A stretch of DNA of 64,000 nucleotides from Aeromicrobium duanguangcaii (GTDB lineage Bacteria; Actinomycetota; Actinomycetes; Propionibacteriales; Nocardioidaceae), in NCBI RefSeq assembly GCF_024508295.1, contig NZ_CP101990.1, positions 2,046,001 through 2,110,000 on the forward strand, read 5' to 3'. Position 1 is the first letter of the stretch, and each line of letters starts with the position of its first letter. Below the pieces are notes generated by a model. It saw only the letters and a list, made by a program, of their open reading frames with translations, had not been told where the DNA came from and did not search any database. Both the position numbers and the translations under genes were made by a program. Shown piece after piece: positions 49,283 through 58,207 of this stretch.

Positions 49283-51925
49283 TCAGGAGATCTGCGACCC
49301 AGCCCCGGGCAGCAGCTCGTCGACCAGCGTGGCCGTCGTCGGGTCCATCGGCTCGCCGTCGAGCGCCGCGTGCAGCTGATCCACCGCTGCCGCCACACCC
49401 GCCGTGCCACCGGATGCATGACGCGAGCGCAGCACGATGCGCCACGCCTCCTCGTGCGTCGGGTACACCCGCAGCACCGCACCGGCCGCCGCCGCGGCAC
49501 CGGCGGGATCGCCGCCGTCCTGCATCAGCTGGGCGAGGCGCATCGCGGCGTCGATGGCCAGCTCGCCGATGGTGCGCGGCAGGTCGAGCGTGGCCACCCA
49601 CGCGTAGCGGCCACGGGGCGCGTCCTCGAAGGCCGGACCGCGCACGAGCTTGAGCGCCCGGCGCAGCAGATCGATCTCGTCGCGGGGGAAGTCCGCCCGC
49701 CGGCTGGCGATCACCAGGTGGCGGAAGGCGTCCCAGTCGCACACGACGTCCGGACCCAGCGTCAGGCGGCCGTCGAGGCTCTCGCGCAGGCGGTGGTGAC
49801 CCTCACGGTCGGTGCCGAGCCACACCCGGGCCCGCTCGATGTTGGCGTCGCGCACCTCGGGCGTGACGCCCAAGGGCCACACGGCACCGGCCAGCACCGT
49901 CGGGTGGACGCCCTCGGGATGCAGGGCCAGGAACGCGACGATCTCGGTCAGGACCGCCGCGCGGCGCTCGGTCTGCTCGCCCGGGCCGTCGACCAGGACA
50001 GGTCCGAGGACACCGACGCGGCTCGTGGCGGTGAGCCACGCGGCGTCGTCGGCGTCACGGCGCGGCAGCGAGATCGCGATGCGGTCGCCGTCGCCCTCGC
50101 GGGTCGTGAGACCGGCCGAGGCGAACAGCGAGGCCACCGCCTCGGCGTGGTGAGCGCCGATCCGGTTGGCGGTCACCGCCAGGCCGAGCTGGGGCACGTG
50201 GAGCGTGCCGTGCTCGTCGACGTGCAGGCGCCAGCGAGCCGCCTCGTGGTCGCCGATCGCGACGGCGGCCAGCCCGGACCGCGAGCCGGCGAGCGTGGCG
50301 AGGCGCTGCATCGCGAAGCCGGGGACCTGGGTGCCGACCGCGAGGACCGTGACCTCGTCGTCGACCTGGCGGCCGGTGAGCACGTCCTGCTCACGCGCCG
50401 CCTCGACCTGGCTCGCCGCGGACTCGACGTCGGGCGCGAGCGAGATCCGCTCGGCCACCGACTCGACGGCGGGCGGTAGGCCCGTGGCCACCACGCGGAC
50501 CGAGCGCGACCACGGGCTGACCGCAGCCTGCAGGGCCAGGGACGTCACGACCTCGCTGCTGACGTGGAGGTCGCCGCCGATCGTGATGAGTCCGCCGGAG
50601 GACGCCAGGTCGACCAGGACGTCACGGCCGGAGCTGTCGACGCCCAGGCTGACCAGAGAGGGGTAGGCGGGGTCGGCGTCGGCCGGCGGGTCGAGAGTCG
50701 CGAGGTCGTCGGCGAAACGCCACACCGCTCCCCCGTCGACGGCCTCCCAGCCTGCGACGGCCTCGGGGACCGCCGGGGCGAGGTGCAGCTCGATCTCGTC
50801 ATGACCGACCACGGCAGCGTAGGCCGACGGAACGGCGATCCCGGCGCCCTCGCACGAGGCGCTCAGCTGGCGCAGGACCGATTCGAGCACCCGGGACCGG
50901 TCGGGGTCTGCCGCGAGGCGCAGGTCGGCCTCGGCCTCACGGGCGGCCTCGTTCGGCTCACCGCCGGGACGGCGACGACGGGACACCGCGAGTGCACCCA
51001 GCAGGCCGCTGGCGAGCAGGCCCGCGCCCATCCACCAGGCACCGGTCTCGGACTGGTTCTGGGCGACGGACATCTCGGCGTCCGCACTGGTCGCGTCCGC
51101 GGTGTCACTGCCGGTCGGGGCGGGCGCCGGCGCAGTCGCCGGGGCCTCCTGCACCGCGACGCGGGAGATGCCGACGGCGTCGGCGGGCATGATCAGCTGC
51201 CAACCCGGCTGGATCAGACGCGCCAGCTCGAGCTTGCGGCCGTCGAGCTGGACCTTGTCCTTGTTGAGCTCGTAGATCTCCTTGTAGCGGAAGCCGTCGC
51301 CCAGGTGCCGCTCGGCGATGTCCCACAGGTTGTCGTGGTAGCCCTCGTTGGGCGCCTTGACGGTGTAGACGAGCTCGCCCTCGAGCCGCTTCTCGACGCG
51401 GTCGGCGCGGCTGGGCTTCTCCTCGGGCGCCGGGGTCGCCGACTCGACGGTGGCCGTGGCCACGGGCGTGGACGCGGGGGCGATGTCGGCCGACGACGCC
51501 ATCGTGGCCTGCGCGGGACCCGCGACCAGGCCGGTCACCAGCAGGCCGCCGATGAGCGCGCGGGCCAGGTGCTGCAGGGGCCCGGCCAGCGGGACGGTGC
51601 GGGCGAGGCCGCCCCGTCGAGCCGCGAAGATCTCGAGCACGACACACACGACGAAGACCAGCCACAGCAGCCACACGATCGCGACCAGGACGGACACGAG
51701 GTCCTCGGGGCCGAGCTGGCGAGCCAGGTCGCGCAGGCCGGGGACCTCGGTCGGGATCGGCGGCGCGCCCCCGAGCAGGACGAGGGCGACCGGAAGACCG
51801 ATCAGCAGCCCCAGCAGCGCGAGCGCCGATCCGATGCGTCCGGCGACGGACGGGGTCTCGTCGTCGTGACGCGGGGCCAGCGACTCGAAGCGCGAGGCGT
51901 CCGGAGCGGTGGTGGGTTCGGTCAT
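49283..51925 (-). CDS. Transmembrane LysM protein with cytoplasmic winged-helix/BTAD module
   Basis: 880 residues. Two helices near the N-terminus (about 30-52 and 78-100), a further hydrophobic stretch near 120-140, an outer linker and a LysM domain (about 183-250: YTVKAPNEGYHDNLWDIAERHLGDGFRYKEIYELN). Another helix follows at about 297-316 (WWMGAGLLASGLLGALAV). The remaining 560 residues are cytoplasmic by the RRRR stop signal. They end in a SARP-like winged helix (from about 635, VGVLGPVLVDG) and a bacterial transcriptional activator domain. Last gene of the Tad operon, 20 nt after tadG. A wall-sensing regulator is inferred. Confidence 0.82.
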   Translation of the reverse strand: MTEPTTAPDASRFESLAPRHDDETPSVAGRIGSALALLGLLIGLPVALVLLGGAPPIPTEVPGLRDLARQLGPEDLVSVLVAIVWLLWLVFVVCVVLEIFAARRGGLARTVPLAGPLQHLARALIGGLLVTGLVAGPAQATMASSADIAPASTPVATATVESATPAPEEKPSRADRVEKRLEGELVYTVKAPNEGYHDNLWDIAERHLGDGFRYKEIYELNKDKVQLDGRKLELARLIQPGWQLIMPADAVGISRVAVQEAPATAPAPAPTGSDTADATSADAEMSVAQNQSETGAWWMGAGLLASGLLGALAVSRRRRPGGEPNEAAREAEADLRLAADPDRSRVLESVLRQLSASCEGAGIAVPSAYAAVVGHDEIELHLAPAVPEAVAGWEAVDGGAVWRFADDLATLDPPADADPAYPSLVSLGVDSSGRDVLVDLASSGGLITIGGDLHVSSEVVTSLALQAAVSPWSRSVRVVATGLPPAVESVAERISLAPDVESAASQVEAAREQDVLTGRQVDDEVTVLAVGTQVPGFAMQRLATLAGSRSGLAAVAIGDHEAARWRLHVDEHGTLHVPQLGLAVTANRIGAHHAEAVASLFASAGLTTREGDGDRIAISLPRRDADDAAWLTATSRVGVLGPVLVDGPGEQTERRAAVLTEIVAFLALHPEGVHPTVLAGAVWPLGVTPEVRDANIERARVWLGTDREGHHRLRESLDGRLTLGPDVVCDWDAFRHLVIASRRADFPRDEIDLLRRALKLVRGPAFEDAPRGRYAWVATLDLPRTIGELAIDAAMRLAQLMQDGGDPAGAAAAAGAVLRVYPTHEEAWRIVLRSRHASGGTAGVAAAVDQLHAALDGEPMDPTTATLVDELLPGAGSQIS

Positions 51926-51945
51926 GGGGGAAGGTCTCCTCGTGA

Positions 51946-52371
51946 TCAGGACGTCGCCGCGGTCGCCGTGGCGCGCGCCGAGACCGGGTACTGGTTGATG
52001 CCGATGATCTTGAGCATCGTCGTTTCGCTGGTGTCGCTCAGGCGGACGCCGACGGAGTTGGCGTCGGCGCTCACCTCGACCTCGACCTGACCCGCGTCGT
52101 ATCCGCGGGCGGCCAGGTACTGCTCGGCGTTGGAGCGGGCCAGGTCCGGATCGATGACCAGGTCGCCACCGCTGCGCAACGCCTCGATGTTGACGGCGTT
52201 GGCACCGGCACGCGCCGCCTGCTCAGCGTCGTCCGCGACCCGCATCCGGGCGTTGATGCCCATGCCGCCGTCGACGACGAGGCCGGCGCACAGCATGAGC
52301 ACGACCGACATGGACAACACGAAGATCGTGGCCCCGCCGCGCTCGCGGCGGGTGGACACGCGCCTTCTCAT
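51946..52371 (-). CDS. TadG-like pilus assembly protein
   Basis: 141 residues. RERGGATIFVLSMSVVLMLCAGLVVDGGMGINARMRVADDAEQAARAGANAV is the TadE/G N-terminal membrane helix with the typical post-helix A-A-R-A-G segment; the rest is a short extracytoplasmic beta domain. Overlaps the preceding tadE-like gene by 4 nt. Confidence 0.83.
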   Translation of the reverse strand: MRRRVSTRRERGGATIFVLSMSVVLMLCAGLVVDGGMGINARMRVADDAEQAARAGANAVNIEALRSGGDLVIDPDLARSNAEQYLAARGYDAGQVEVEVSADANSVGVRLSDTSETTMLKIIGINQYPVSARATATAATS

Positions 52372-52784
52372 CCGAACCTCCGGTACTGGTCGATGGGGGC
52401 ACTGCTGCTGGAGGTGAAGTCACGACTGCCGCTGAGCCCCACGAGGCCGAGGCCCCGGTTGTCCACGCTGCACCGGATCGTCACCGTGATCACTCCCCCG
52501 GCCTCGAAGCTGCCGTCGATCCCCGCGACCTCGCACGACGAGAAGCTGTCGTTGACGTCGCTGGCGTTGGCCGCCGCCAGCGCGGCCGCACGCGCCGCCG
52601 ACTCACTGCGTTCGAACGAGGCCGCACGCGCCGCGTCGCGCGCAGCGGCGTCGATGTCGGCCCGGACCGAGACGTAGCGCCCACCGGCCAGGACCAGCAG
52701 CGTGAACATCACCAGGATCGGGACCATGAGCACGATCTCGACCGACATCGACCCTTGCTCACGCAGTGAACGCGGCGTCCTCAC
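52368..52784 (-). CDS. Second TadE-like pseudopilin
   Basis: 138 residues. EQGSMSVEIVLMVPILVMFTLLVLAGG is a prepilin-like helix with the invariant Glu, followed by DIDAAARDAARAASF. Two cysteines in the C-terminal part (SSCEVAG and TIRCSVD) may pair. The GTG start overlaps the stop of the first tadE (GTGA). Confidence 0.83.
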   Translation of the reverse strand: MRTPRSLREQGSMSVEIVLMVPILVMFTLLVLAGGRYVSVRADIDAAARDAARAASFERSESAARAAALAAANASDVNDSFSSCEVAGIDGSFEAGGVITVTIRCSVDNRGLGLVGLSGSRDFTSSSSAPIDQYRRFG

Positions 52785-53173
52785 GGGGCACCGTCTTCCT
52801 GGAACTGCTCGATCCGGCCCTGCACGACCTCGGTGACCCGCGGCGGGTCGAAGAACGGCAGTAACTGGTTCGCCTTCCCGGACACGGTGGCGCGCATGTT
52901 GTCGCCGACCCGGGCGACCTGGACCTCGGGGTTCATGAGCAGCCCTTTGCCCAGCGACGCCGCCGAGGAGGCGCCCTTGGCCCGCCCCATCTCGGCGTCG
53001 CCGGTGACACGGGCGACCCGGGCCGCCTCCCGTGCTGCGGCGCTGGCCGACTGCTTGGCGAGGTAGGTCAGCGAGAACTGGATCGTGAGAATCATCGCGA
53101 TCATGAGCAGGGGGGTGTAGAGGACCAGCTCGATGACGCTGGCCCCCTTCTCGTCCCGTGCTCGTGCGCGCAT
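52781..53173 (-). CDS. tadE: First TadE-like pseudopilin
   Basis: 130 residues. DEKGASVIELVLYTPLLMIAMILTIQF matches the TadE pre-helix/helix pattern with Glu, then KQSASAAAREAARVARVTG. Minor pilin-like component needed for Flp pilus assembly. Starts 3 nt after the flp stop. Confidence 0.86.
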   Translation of the reverse strand: MRARARDEKGASVIELVLYTPLLMIAMILTIQFSLTYLAKQSASAAAREAARVARVTGDAEMGRAKGASSAASLGKGLLMNPEVQVARVGDNMRATVSGKANQLLPFFDPPRVTEVVQGRIEQFQEDGAP

Positions 53174-53176
53174 GAG

Positions 53177-53380
53177 TCAGGCGCCCTCGATCTCGCTGCC
53201 GATCTCGCCGGCCTTGCCCTGGAGGGCGCCCACGAGGATGCCCGCGACGACGCCACAGATGCCGACGAGGATGGCCGCGATGACGACCCACTCGACGGCC
53301 GAGGCGCCCTCTTCACGGCGAGCACGGTCGATACGGGCGCCGAGCATGGTGGCCAGGAAACCGATGGCGGGATGGAACAT
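53177..53380 (-). CDS. flp: Flp-type major pilin
   Basis: 67 residues. Cleavage site and helix EEGASAVEWVVIAAILVGICGVVAGILVG: cut after the Gly, Glu at position 5 of the mature chain, as in type IVb pilins. Strong AAGGAG before the ATG, stronger than its neighbours, fitting a highly made subunit. Confidence 0.88.
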   Translation of the reverse strand: MFHPAIGFLATMLGARIDRARREEGASAVEWVVIAAILVGICGVVAGILVGALQGKAGEIGSEIEGA

Positions 53381-53409
53381 GTTCTTCTCCTTCGATGGGT
53401 GCGGTGTGT

Positions 53410-54315
53410 TCAGAGCCCGGTGATGCCTGCCAGCGCCGGGAAGATCAGGAAGACGAGGAAGCCGGCGGCCAGCAGGAGTTGTGCGATCAGCATCGACTGA
53501 GACCGCTCCTGGGCGCGAGTCTCGGAGTCGGCCAATTCGCGCTGGCGCATCGAGGCGGCTCGCGCCGTGAGGGAGTCGCGCACCTTGGCACCGTCCTCGG
53601 CCACCAGGGCCAGGGCGGCGGCGAGGTCGCGCAACTCCTCGACCTTCATCTCGTCACCGAGACGGCCCAGCGCGCTCCACGGGGTGATGCCCTGCAGCCG
53701 AGCGTTGTTGATCGTCTCGCTCAGCCGGACCATGCCCCAGCCCTGGCTGACGCCGGCGGCGGCCACGAGGGCCTCGGGCACGCCTCGGCCACCCGCGAGG
53801 TTCATCGACACCAGGTCGAGGAACGCGCTGACCACGTGCCGGAAGTCCCGACGGCGCTCGGTCGCCTCGGAGTGCAGCTGCACCTGCGCCAGGACGGCGC
53901 CGCCCAGGGCGCCCACGATGGCCAGCCAGGCCGGAAGCACGGGGCTGACGAGACCGAAGAACATCATCGGTCCCATCGCGATCGCCGGCGCGAAGGCACC
54001 CACGATCGCCGCGGCCAGGGTGGAGCCCAGATGGCTCTCGACGGACTTGCCGACGACGGCCAGATCGGACTGGATCGTCACGGGCAGCTCGATCCCCCGG
54101 TCGGCCAGGAAGGCGGCCAGGCGGGTGCCGACCCGCTGCGAGACGCTGTCCTCGTCATCCGCGGAGCGCAACGAGGGACGCACACTGCCGCGACGACGCT
54201 GGGCATCGAGGCGGGCCAGCTCGGAGGCCGCGGTGGAGCCGAGCACGGGCGAGCGGCTGAGCAGCAACCACACGCCGGCGCCGGCGACCGCGCCGAACAA
54301 CAGAATGAGAGTCAT
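53410..54315 (-). CDS. tadC: Tad pilus inner-membrane platform protein TadC
   Basis: 301 residues, type II secretion F (GspF) domain in the second half with FLDLVSMNLAGGRGVPEALVAAAG and two C-terminal helices (MLIAQLLLAAGFLVFLIFPAL). An N-terminal helix at 1-20 and two around 115-160. Overlaps tadB by 4 nt. Confidence 0.88.
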   Translation of the reverse strand: MTLILLFGAVAGAGVWLLLSRSPVLGSTAASELARLDAQRRRGSVRPSLRSADDEDSVSQRVGTRLAAFLADRGIELPVTIQSDLAVVGKSVESHLGSTLAAAIVGAFAPAIAMGPMMFFGLVSPVLPAWLAIVGALGGAVLAQVQLHSEATERRRDFRHVVSAFLDLVSMNLAGGRGVPEALVAAAGVSQGWGMVRLSETINNARLQGITPWSALGRLGDEMKVEELRDLAAALALVAEDGAKVRDSLTARAASMRQRELADSETRAQERSQSMLIAQLLLAAGFLVFLIFPALAGITGL

Positions 54316-55169
54316 CGCGTCTCCTGCTTCGCCAGGAGGAACCGTTCGGGCATCTGGAACTCCGAGAGGCGGCGCATCCAGAAGAACCCGGCACCGAAGA
54401 GCATGATGACGAGCACGAGGACGACCTGACCGATCGGCGACGAGTACGGCTCGACGTACGAGCGGTTGAAGATCGAGAGCGCCAGGACGAACAGCACCGT
54501 GACCGCCATGACGATCTGGACGCTTCGCCGCGTGCTGGACCGGCTGGCAGCGATGCGCCGACGCATGTCGAGCTCGGCTCGGGCGGAACGAGCCAGCGAC
54601 GAGAGCACGTCGCGCAGGCCCGGACCACGCAGGCGGGCGTTGAGGATGAGCGCCGCCACGATGAGGTCGGCACTCGGGTCGTCGATGTCGTCCGCGAATC
54701 CCTGCAGCGCGGTGGAGAGGTTGGTGCGCACGCGCAACCGGTCGGTCAGCCGGATCAGGGCGGGCTGGATCGAAGGCGAGGCGGCATAGGCGGTGGCCGG
54801 GATCGCCTGCTCGAGGCCGACGGCGCCGGCGATGGTGTCGCGCAGCGACTCCGTCCAGGCCGCGAGTCCCTCGAGCCGCGACATCGCGCGCTTCTCACTG
54901 GCGACGCCACCGAACAGCTGGGGGCCGAACCACACGAGCAGGCCCACGGCCACGGCCAGGACGGGCCACGACGTCAGCAGCAGGATCGCCAGGCCCGCCA
55001 CGACGGCGTACAGCAGTCGTCGGGACCGACCCTCGATACGGGAGCGCAGCGACTTCGACGGCGCCCGCACCGGCGCCTCCTCCTGCTCGGACATCCCGTA
55101 CACGACCAACAGCACCCCGGCGCCGATGAGGGCGCCGAGGAGCATGATGGTCAGAGTCTGGGCGCCCAT
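54312..55169 (-). CDS. tadB: Tad pilus inner-membrane platform protein TadB
   Basis: 285 residues; GspF-like fold with N-terminal helices (LLGALIGAGVLLVVYG, VVAGLAILLLTSWPVLAVAVGLLVWFG) and LEGLAAWTESLRDTIAGAVGLEQAI. Partner of TadC. ATG overlaps the tadA stop by one base. Confidence 0.88.
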   Translation of the reverse strand: MGAQTLTIMLLGALIGAGVLLVVYGMSEQEEAPVRAPSKSLRSRIEGRSRRLLYAVVAGLAILLLTSWPVLAVAVGLLVWFGPQLFGGVASEKRAMSRLEGLAAWTESLRDTIAGAVGLEQAIPATAYAASPSIQPALIRLTDRLRVRTNLSTALQGFADDIDDPSADLIVAALILNARLRGPGLRDVLSSLARSARAELDMRRRIAASRSSTRRSVQIVMAVTVLFVLALSIFNRSYVEPYSSPIGQVVLVLVIMLFGAGFFWMRRLSEFQMPERFLLAKQETR

Positions 55170-56476
55170 CAGTACGCCGATCCCTCGTACGCCGTCGGGC
55201 GGTAGCCGTGCTCCTGGAGGTCCTCGATGCAGCTGACGGCCGCAGCGGCGTGCGCCACGCCGTCCTCGCCCTCGGCGAAGACCTCGCTGGACAGCACGCG
55301 GCCGTCCACGCCGTTGACCTCACGGACGGAGGTGATGACACGACGGAGTCCGCCGCCGCTGTTGTACTCGTTGCGGCGCTGGACGAAGATCACGAAGTCG
55401 ATCGCGCCGGCGATCAGCATCATCGTGGCGTCGGCGGGCAGGCGCTCCTTGGACTGGATCGCGTAGGTGCAGATGCGGTTGAACACCTCGAGCGAGGAGT
55501 TCGCGTGGATCGTCGACAGCGAGCCGTCGTTGCCCTGGCTCATCGCGTTGAGCATCGTGACGATCTCGTCACCGAGCACCTCACCGACGATGACCCGGCT
55601 GGGGTTCATGCGCAGCGACCGGCGCACCAGCTCGGACATCGCGATCATGCCCTGGCCCTCGGAGTTCGGGAGCCGCTCCTCGAACGCGACGACGTTGGGG
55701 TGCAGGTCGGGGAACTCGCCCAGGCCCAGCTCCAGCGCGCGCTCGACCGTGATCAGCCGCTCGTGCGGCGGGATCTCGTTGGCCAGCGCGCGCAGCAGTG
55801 TGGTCTTGCCGGCGTTCGTCGCTCCCGCGATCATGATGTTCTTGCGCGCGGCGACGGCGGCCGACAGGAACGACGCCAGCTCGGGCGTCATCGTGCCGCT
55901 CTCGACCAGCATGTCGAGCGAGACCCGGCTCAGCCGCGAGCGACGGATCGACAGCGACGGACGCTGCGTGACGCCCATGACGGCCGACAGGCGGCTGCCG
56001 TCGGGCAGGCGCAGGTCGAGCTGCGGGTTGGCCGTGTCGAACGGGCGGCTGGTCAGGCCCGAGTAGGCGCCCAGGACCTGCACCAGCTCGACGAGCTCGT
56101 CGTCGCTGTCGGCGACGGGAGGCATGCGCTTCTCCTCGCCGTTGGAGTAGCCGACGAAGACGTTGTCGCAGCCGTTGATGTCGATGTTCTCGACCTCGGG
56201 GTCGTCCAGCAGCGGCTGGAGGCGGCCCACGCCGTACAGAGCGGCGTGGATGCCGTCGGCCAGCTCGGCCTCCTCGGCGTGCGACAGCGGGGTGCGTCCG
56301 GCGGCGATCTCCTGGCGTGCGTACGACTCCAGCACCCGCGCGATGATCGCCCGGGCGAACTGGCGCTCGTCCTCGCTGGACATCGCCGGCAGTCCGGCGG
56401 CCGCATCCTCGCGGCGCTGACGGGCCAGCGTGTCGGCGACTTCCTCGCGCAGGTTGCGCAGCAGCTGCTGGTCCAT
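55169..56476 (-). CDS. tadA: Tad pilus ATPase TadA/CpaF
   Basis: 435-residue secretion ATPase. Walker A GATNAGKTTLLRALA, Asp box region ERLITVERALELGL, Walker B-type RVIVGEVLGDEIVTMLNAM and the His box SLSTIHANSS. Powers pilus extension. Coupled to tadZ by a one-base overlap. Confidence 0.94.
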   Translation of the reverse strand: MDQQLLRNLREEVADTLARQRREDAAAGLPAMSSEDERQFARAIIARVLESYARQEIAAGRTPLSHAEEAELADGIHAALYGVGRLQPLLDDPEVENIDINGCDNVFVGYSNGEEKRMPPVADSDDELVELVQVLGAYSGLTSRPFDTANPQLDLRLPDGSRLSAVMGVTQRPSLSIRRSRLSRVSLDMLVESGTMTPELASFLSAAVAARKNIMIAGATNAGKTTLLRALANEIPPHERLITVERALELGLGEFPDLHPNVVAFEERLPNSEGQGMIAMSELVRRSLRMNPSRVIVGEVLGDEIVTMLNAMSQGNDGSLSTIHANSSLEVFNRICTYAIQSKERLPADATMMLIAGAIDFVIFVQRRNEYNSGGGLRRVITSVREVNGVDGRVLSSEVFAEGEDGVAHAAAAVSCIEDLQEHGYRPTAYEGSAY

Positions 56477-57252
56477 CAGATCTCCTGTCCGACGGTCGAC
56501 GGAGCCGCGAAGGCACGGATGCGGGGCACGATGTCGACGATCGAGCGCGAGAACAGCGAGCGCTGCACGACGCGCGACGACGAGGCCGGACCGCGCAGGA
56601 CCACCTTCGGGTCGTGGGCGATGGTGCCGAGCATCGTGACGTCGAGCTCCGAGGCGGCCAGCAGGCGGCCGATGTCGTCGACGGCCCGCTTGTCCCGGGG
56701 ATCGCCGACGACGACGACGCCGACCCCGATGGAACCGGGACGGCCCAGGTTCCAGGGCTCACGCACCGTCGCGAGTCGGTCGCGCAGGTGAGCCACGGCG
56801 GCGATCTCGGACCGGACGAGGAAGATCACGGCGTCGGATCCCTCGACGACGGGGCTGGCCGGGGACCCCGGCACGAACCGGCCGGCGTCCGCGAGGACGT
56901 CACCGGGGTACCCGCGCAGGGTGCGCTGCAGGTGCGGCCAGGCGGGCCCGAGGCTCTGGGCCTGGCGCGGACCGGACGCGCCCACCAGCACGTCCACGCC
57001 GTCGCGGGTCTGCTGCAGGTGGTCGGCCAAGGAGACCTCGTCGCCGGCGCGCACGGCGGCGCCCAGCGAGACCAGCCCGCGATGCTCCTGGAGGGCATGG
57101 TCGTCCGCATCGCGCTCGCGGGTGGCGACGTCGCCCCCGATCGGGTCGAGGTCGGCCACGACGACGGGCTCGGGCCAGCGGGCGGCCAGGCCGATCACCG
57201 CGGTGCTGACGCCCGGAGAGCCCTTGGCCGAGACGAAGCTGATGAGCGTCAT
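56476..57252 (-). CDS. tadZ: TadZ/CpaE-like MinD-family protein
   Basis: 258 residues. MinD/ParA fold with a deviant P-loop SAKGSPGVST where KGGxGKT is usual; the second lysine is missing, so ATP hydrolysis is uncertain, as in several TadZ proteins. VVVADLDPIGGDVA and DVLVGASGP follow. Probably places the pilus machine at the membrane. Overlaps rcpC by 4 nt. Confidence 0.8.
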   Translation of the reverse strand: MTLISFVSAKGSPGVSTAVIGLAARWPEPVVVADLDPIGGDVATRERDADDHALQEHRGLVSLGAAVRAGDEVSLADHLQQTRDGVDVLVGASGPRQAQSLGPAWPHLQRTLRGYPGDVLADAGRFVPGSPASPVVEGSDAVIFLVRSEIAAVAHLRDRLATVREPWNLGRPGSIGVGVVVVGDPRDKRAVDDIGRLLAASELDVTMLGTIAHDPKVVLRGPASSSRVVQRSLFSRSIVDIVPRIRAFAAPSTVGQEI

Positions 57253-58019
57253 CGGGTCACCGCCAGGTTGCGGAGCCGGTCGGAGTCGGTCACCGCCACC
57301 CCGCGGTCGATCAGCGACATGCCGATCCGGTTGTTGCCGGCGGCGTCGACGATCGCGTCGGCGATGTCGACGGGGACCAGCAGCGTGGCGGCGGAGCCCT
57401 TGGAGTCGCCGCCACCGCCGAGCACGCCACCGCCACCGGACTCGACCGGCGCGCGCAGGACCAGGGCGAGCGCCAGCGGCACGCTCGGGGTGCCGCTCTC
57501 GCCGATGCGCACGACACGCACCAGGTCGCCGGAGTCGAGGCCGTCGGGCGCCCGGCCCTCGACCACCGGCACCGCGACCTCGGCGTGCTTGCCGCCACCG
57601 AGGGGGTTGGTGCGCACGAGCATCGAGGTGTCGAGCAGCTGGCCCTTGCTCAGCGGGACCTTGGCGTAGGTGCCCAGGACACTCGACAGGGCTCCCGAGG
57701 GAACGATCAGGTTGGAGTCCGACGACACGTTGGCCTCACCGAGGATGTCGCGGGTGATCTCGGTGCCCGCCGGCACGTCGGACCGCAGCACCAGCACGGG
57801 ATCACGCGAGTCCATCCGCAACGCCAGCAGGCCGGCCAGAGCGGCTCCGCCGACGATCAGCAGCACACCGAGCAGCGCGAAGGCGGGGCGCCGGCGACGC
57901 GGCGGCGACGGGCGGGAGGCGCCGGGCGCGGCCCGTCCTCCGACTCCCCTTGCGGTCCGGGCGCGCTGGCGGTCCTGGACCGCGTCGCTCACCGACTCGG
58001 TGGTGGTACGCATCGCCAT
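57249..58019 (-). CDS. RcpC/CpaB-like SAF-domain protein
   Basis: 256 residues. Arg/Pro-rich cytoplasmic N-terminus, one helix (FALLGVLLIVGGAALAGLLAL, about 47-68), then a SAF domain (VLVLRSDVPAGTEITRDILGEANV) and VPVDIADAIVDAAG in the C-terminal part. First gene of the Tad operon. The ATG at 58019 follows GGGAG; MRTTT two codons on is an alternative. Confidence 0.85.
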   Translation of the reverse strand: MAMRTTTESVSDAVQDRQRARTARGVGGRAAPGASRPSPPRRRRPAFALLGVLLIVGGAALAGLLALRMDSRDPVLVLRSDVPAGTEITRDILGEANVSSDSNLIVPSGALSSVLGTYAKVPLSKGQLLDTSMLVRTNPLGGGKHAEVAVPVVEGRAPDGLDSGDLVRVVRIGESGTPSVPLALALVLRAPVESGGGGVLGGGGDSKGSAATLLVPVDIADAIVDAAGNNRIGMSLIDRGVAVTDSDRLRNLAVTR

Positions 58020-58113
58020 GAAGTGGTCTCCCTCGCAGACTGGTGGTGCGTTCCCGGGGGTGACCGTGATGCGTTTCCCTCGCGTAGCCCCCCACACGAA
58101 CCAGCACAGCCTA

Positions 58114-58142
58114 GCCCTATCAGGCGGTGTCGTCCTGTCCAA
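58114..58142 (-). promoter_or_regulatory. Promoter of the Tad operon
   Basis: TTGGAC (58142-58137), 17 nt, TAGGGC (58119-58114); a second -10-like TAGGCT follows at once (58113-58108). About 95 nt of leader precede rcpC. Confidence 0.4.
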
Positions 58143-58194
58143 GAGCAGGTGATCGAGTCAATTGCGTCACACCGCGGCACCACCCGTCACCCTC

Positions 58195-58200
58195 TACCCT
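58195..58200 (+). promoter_or_regulatory. -10 of the leaderless secretion ATPase gene
   Basis: TACCCT followed by 7 nt and the ATG at 58208; no Shine-Dalgarno. No convincing -35 was found. Confidence 0.4.
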
Positions 58201-58207
58201 GTGACCC

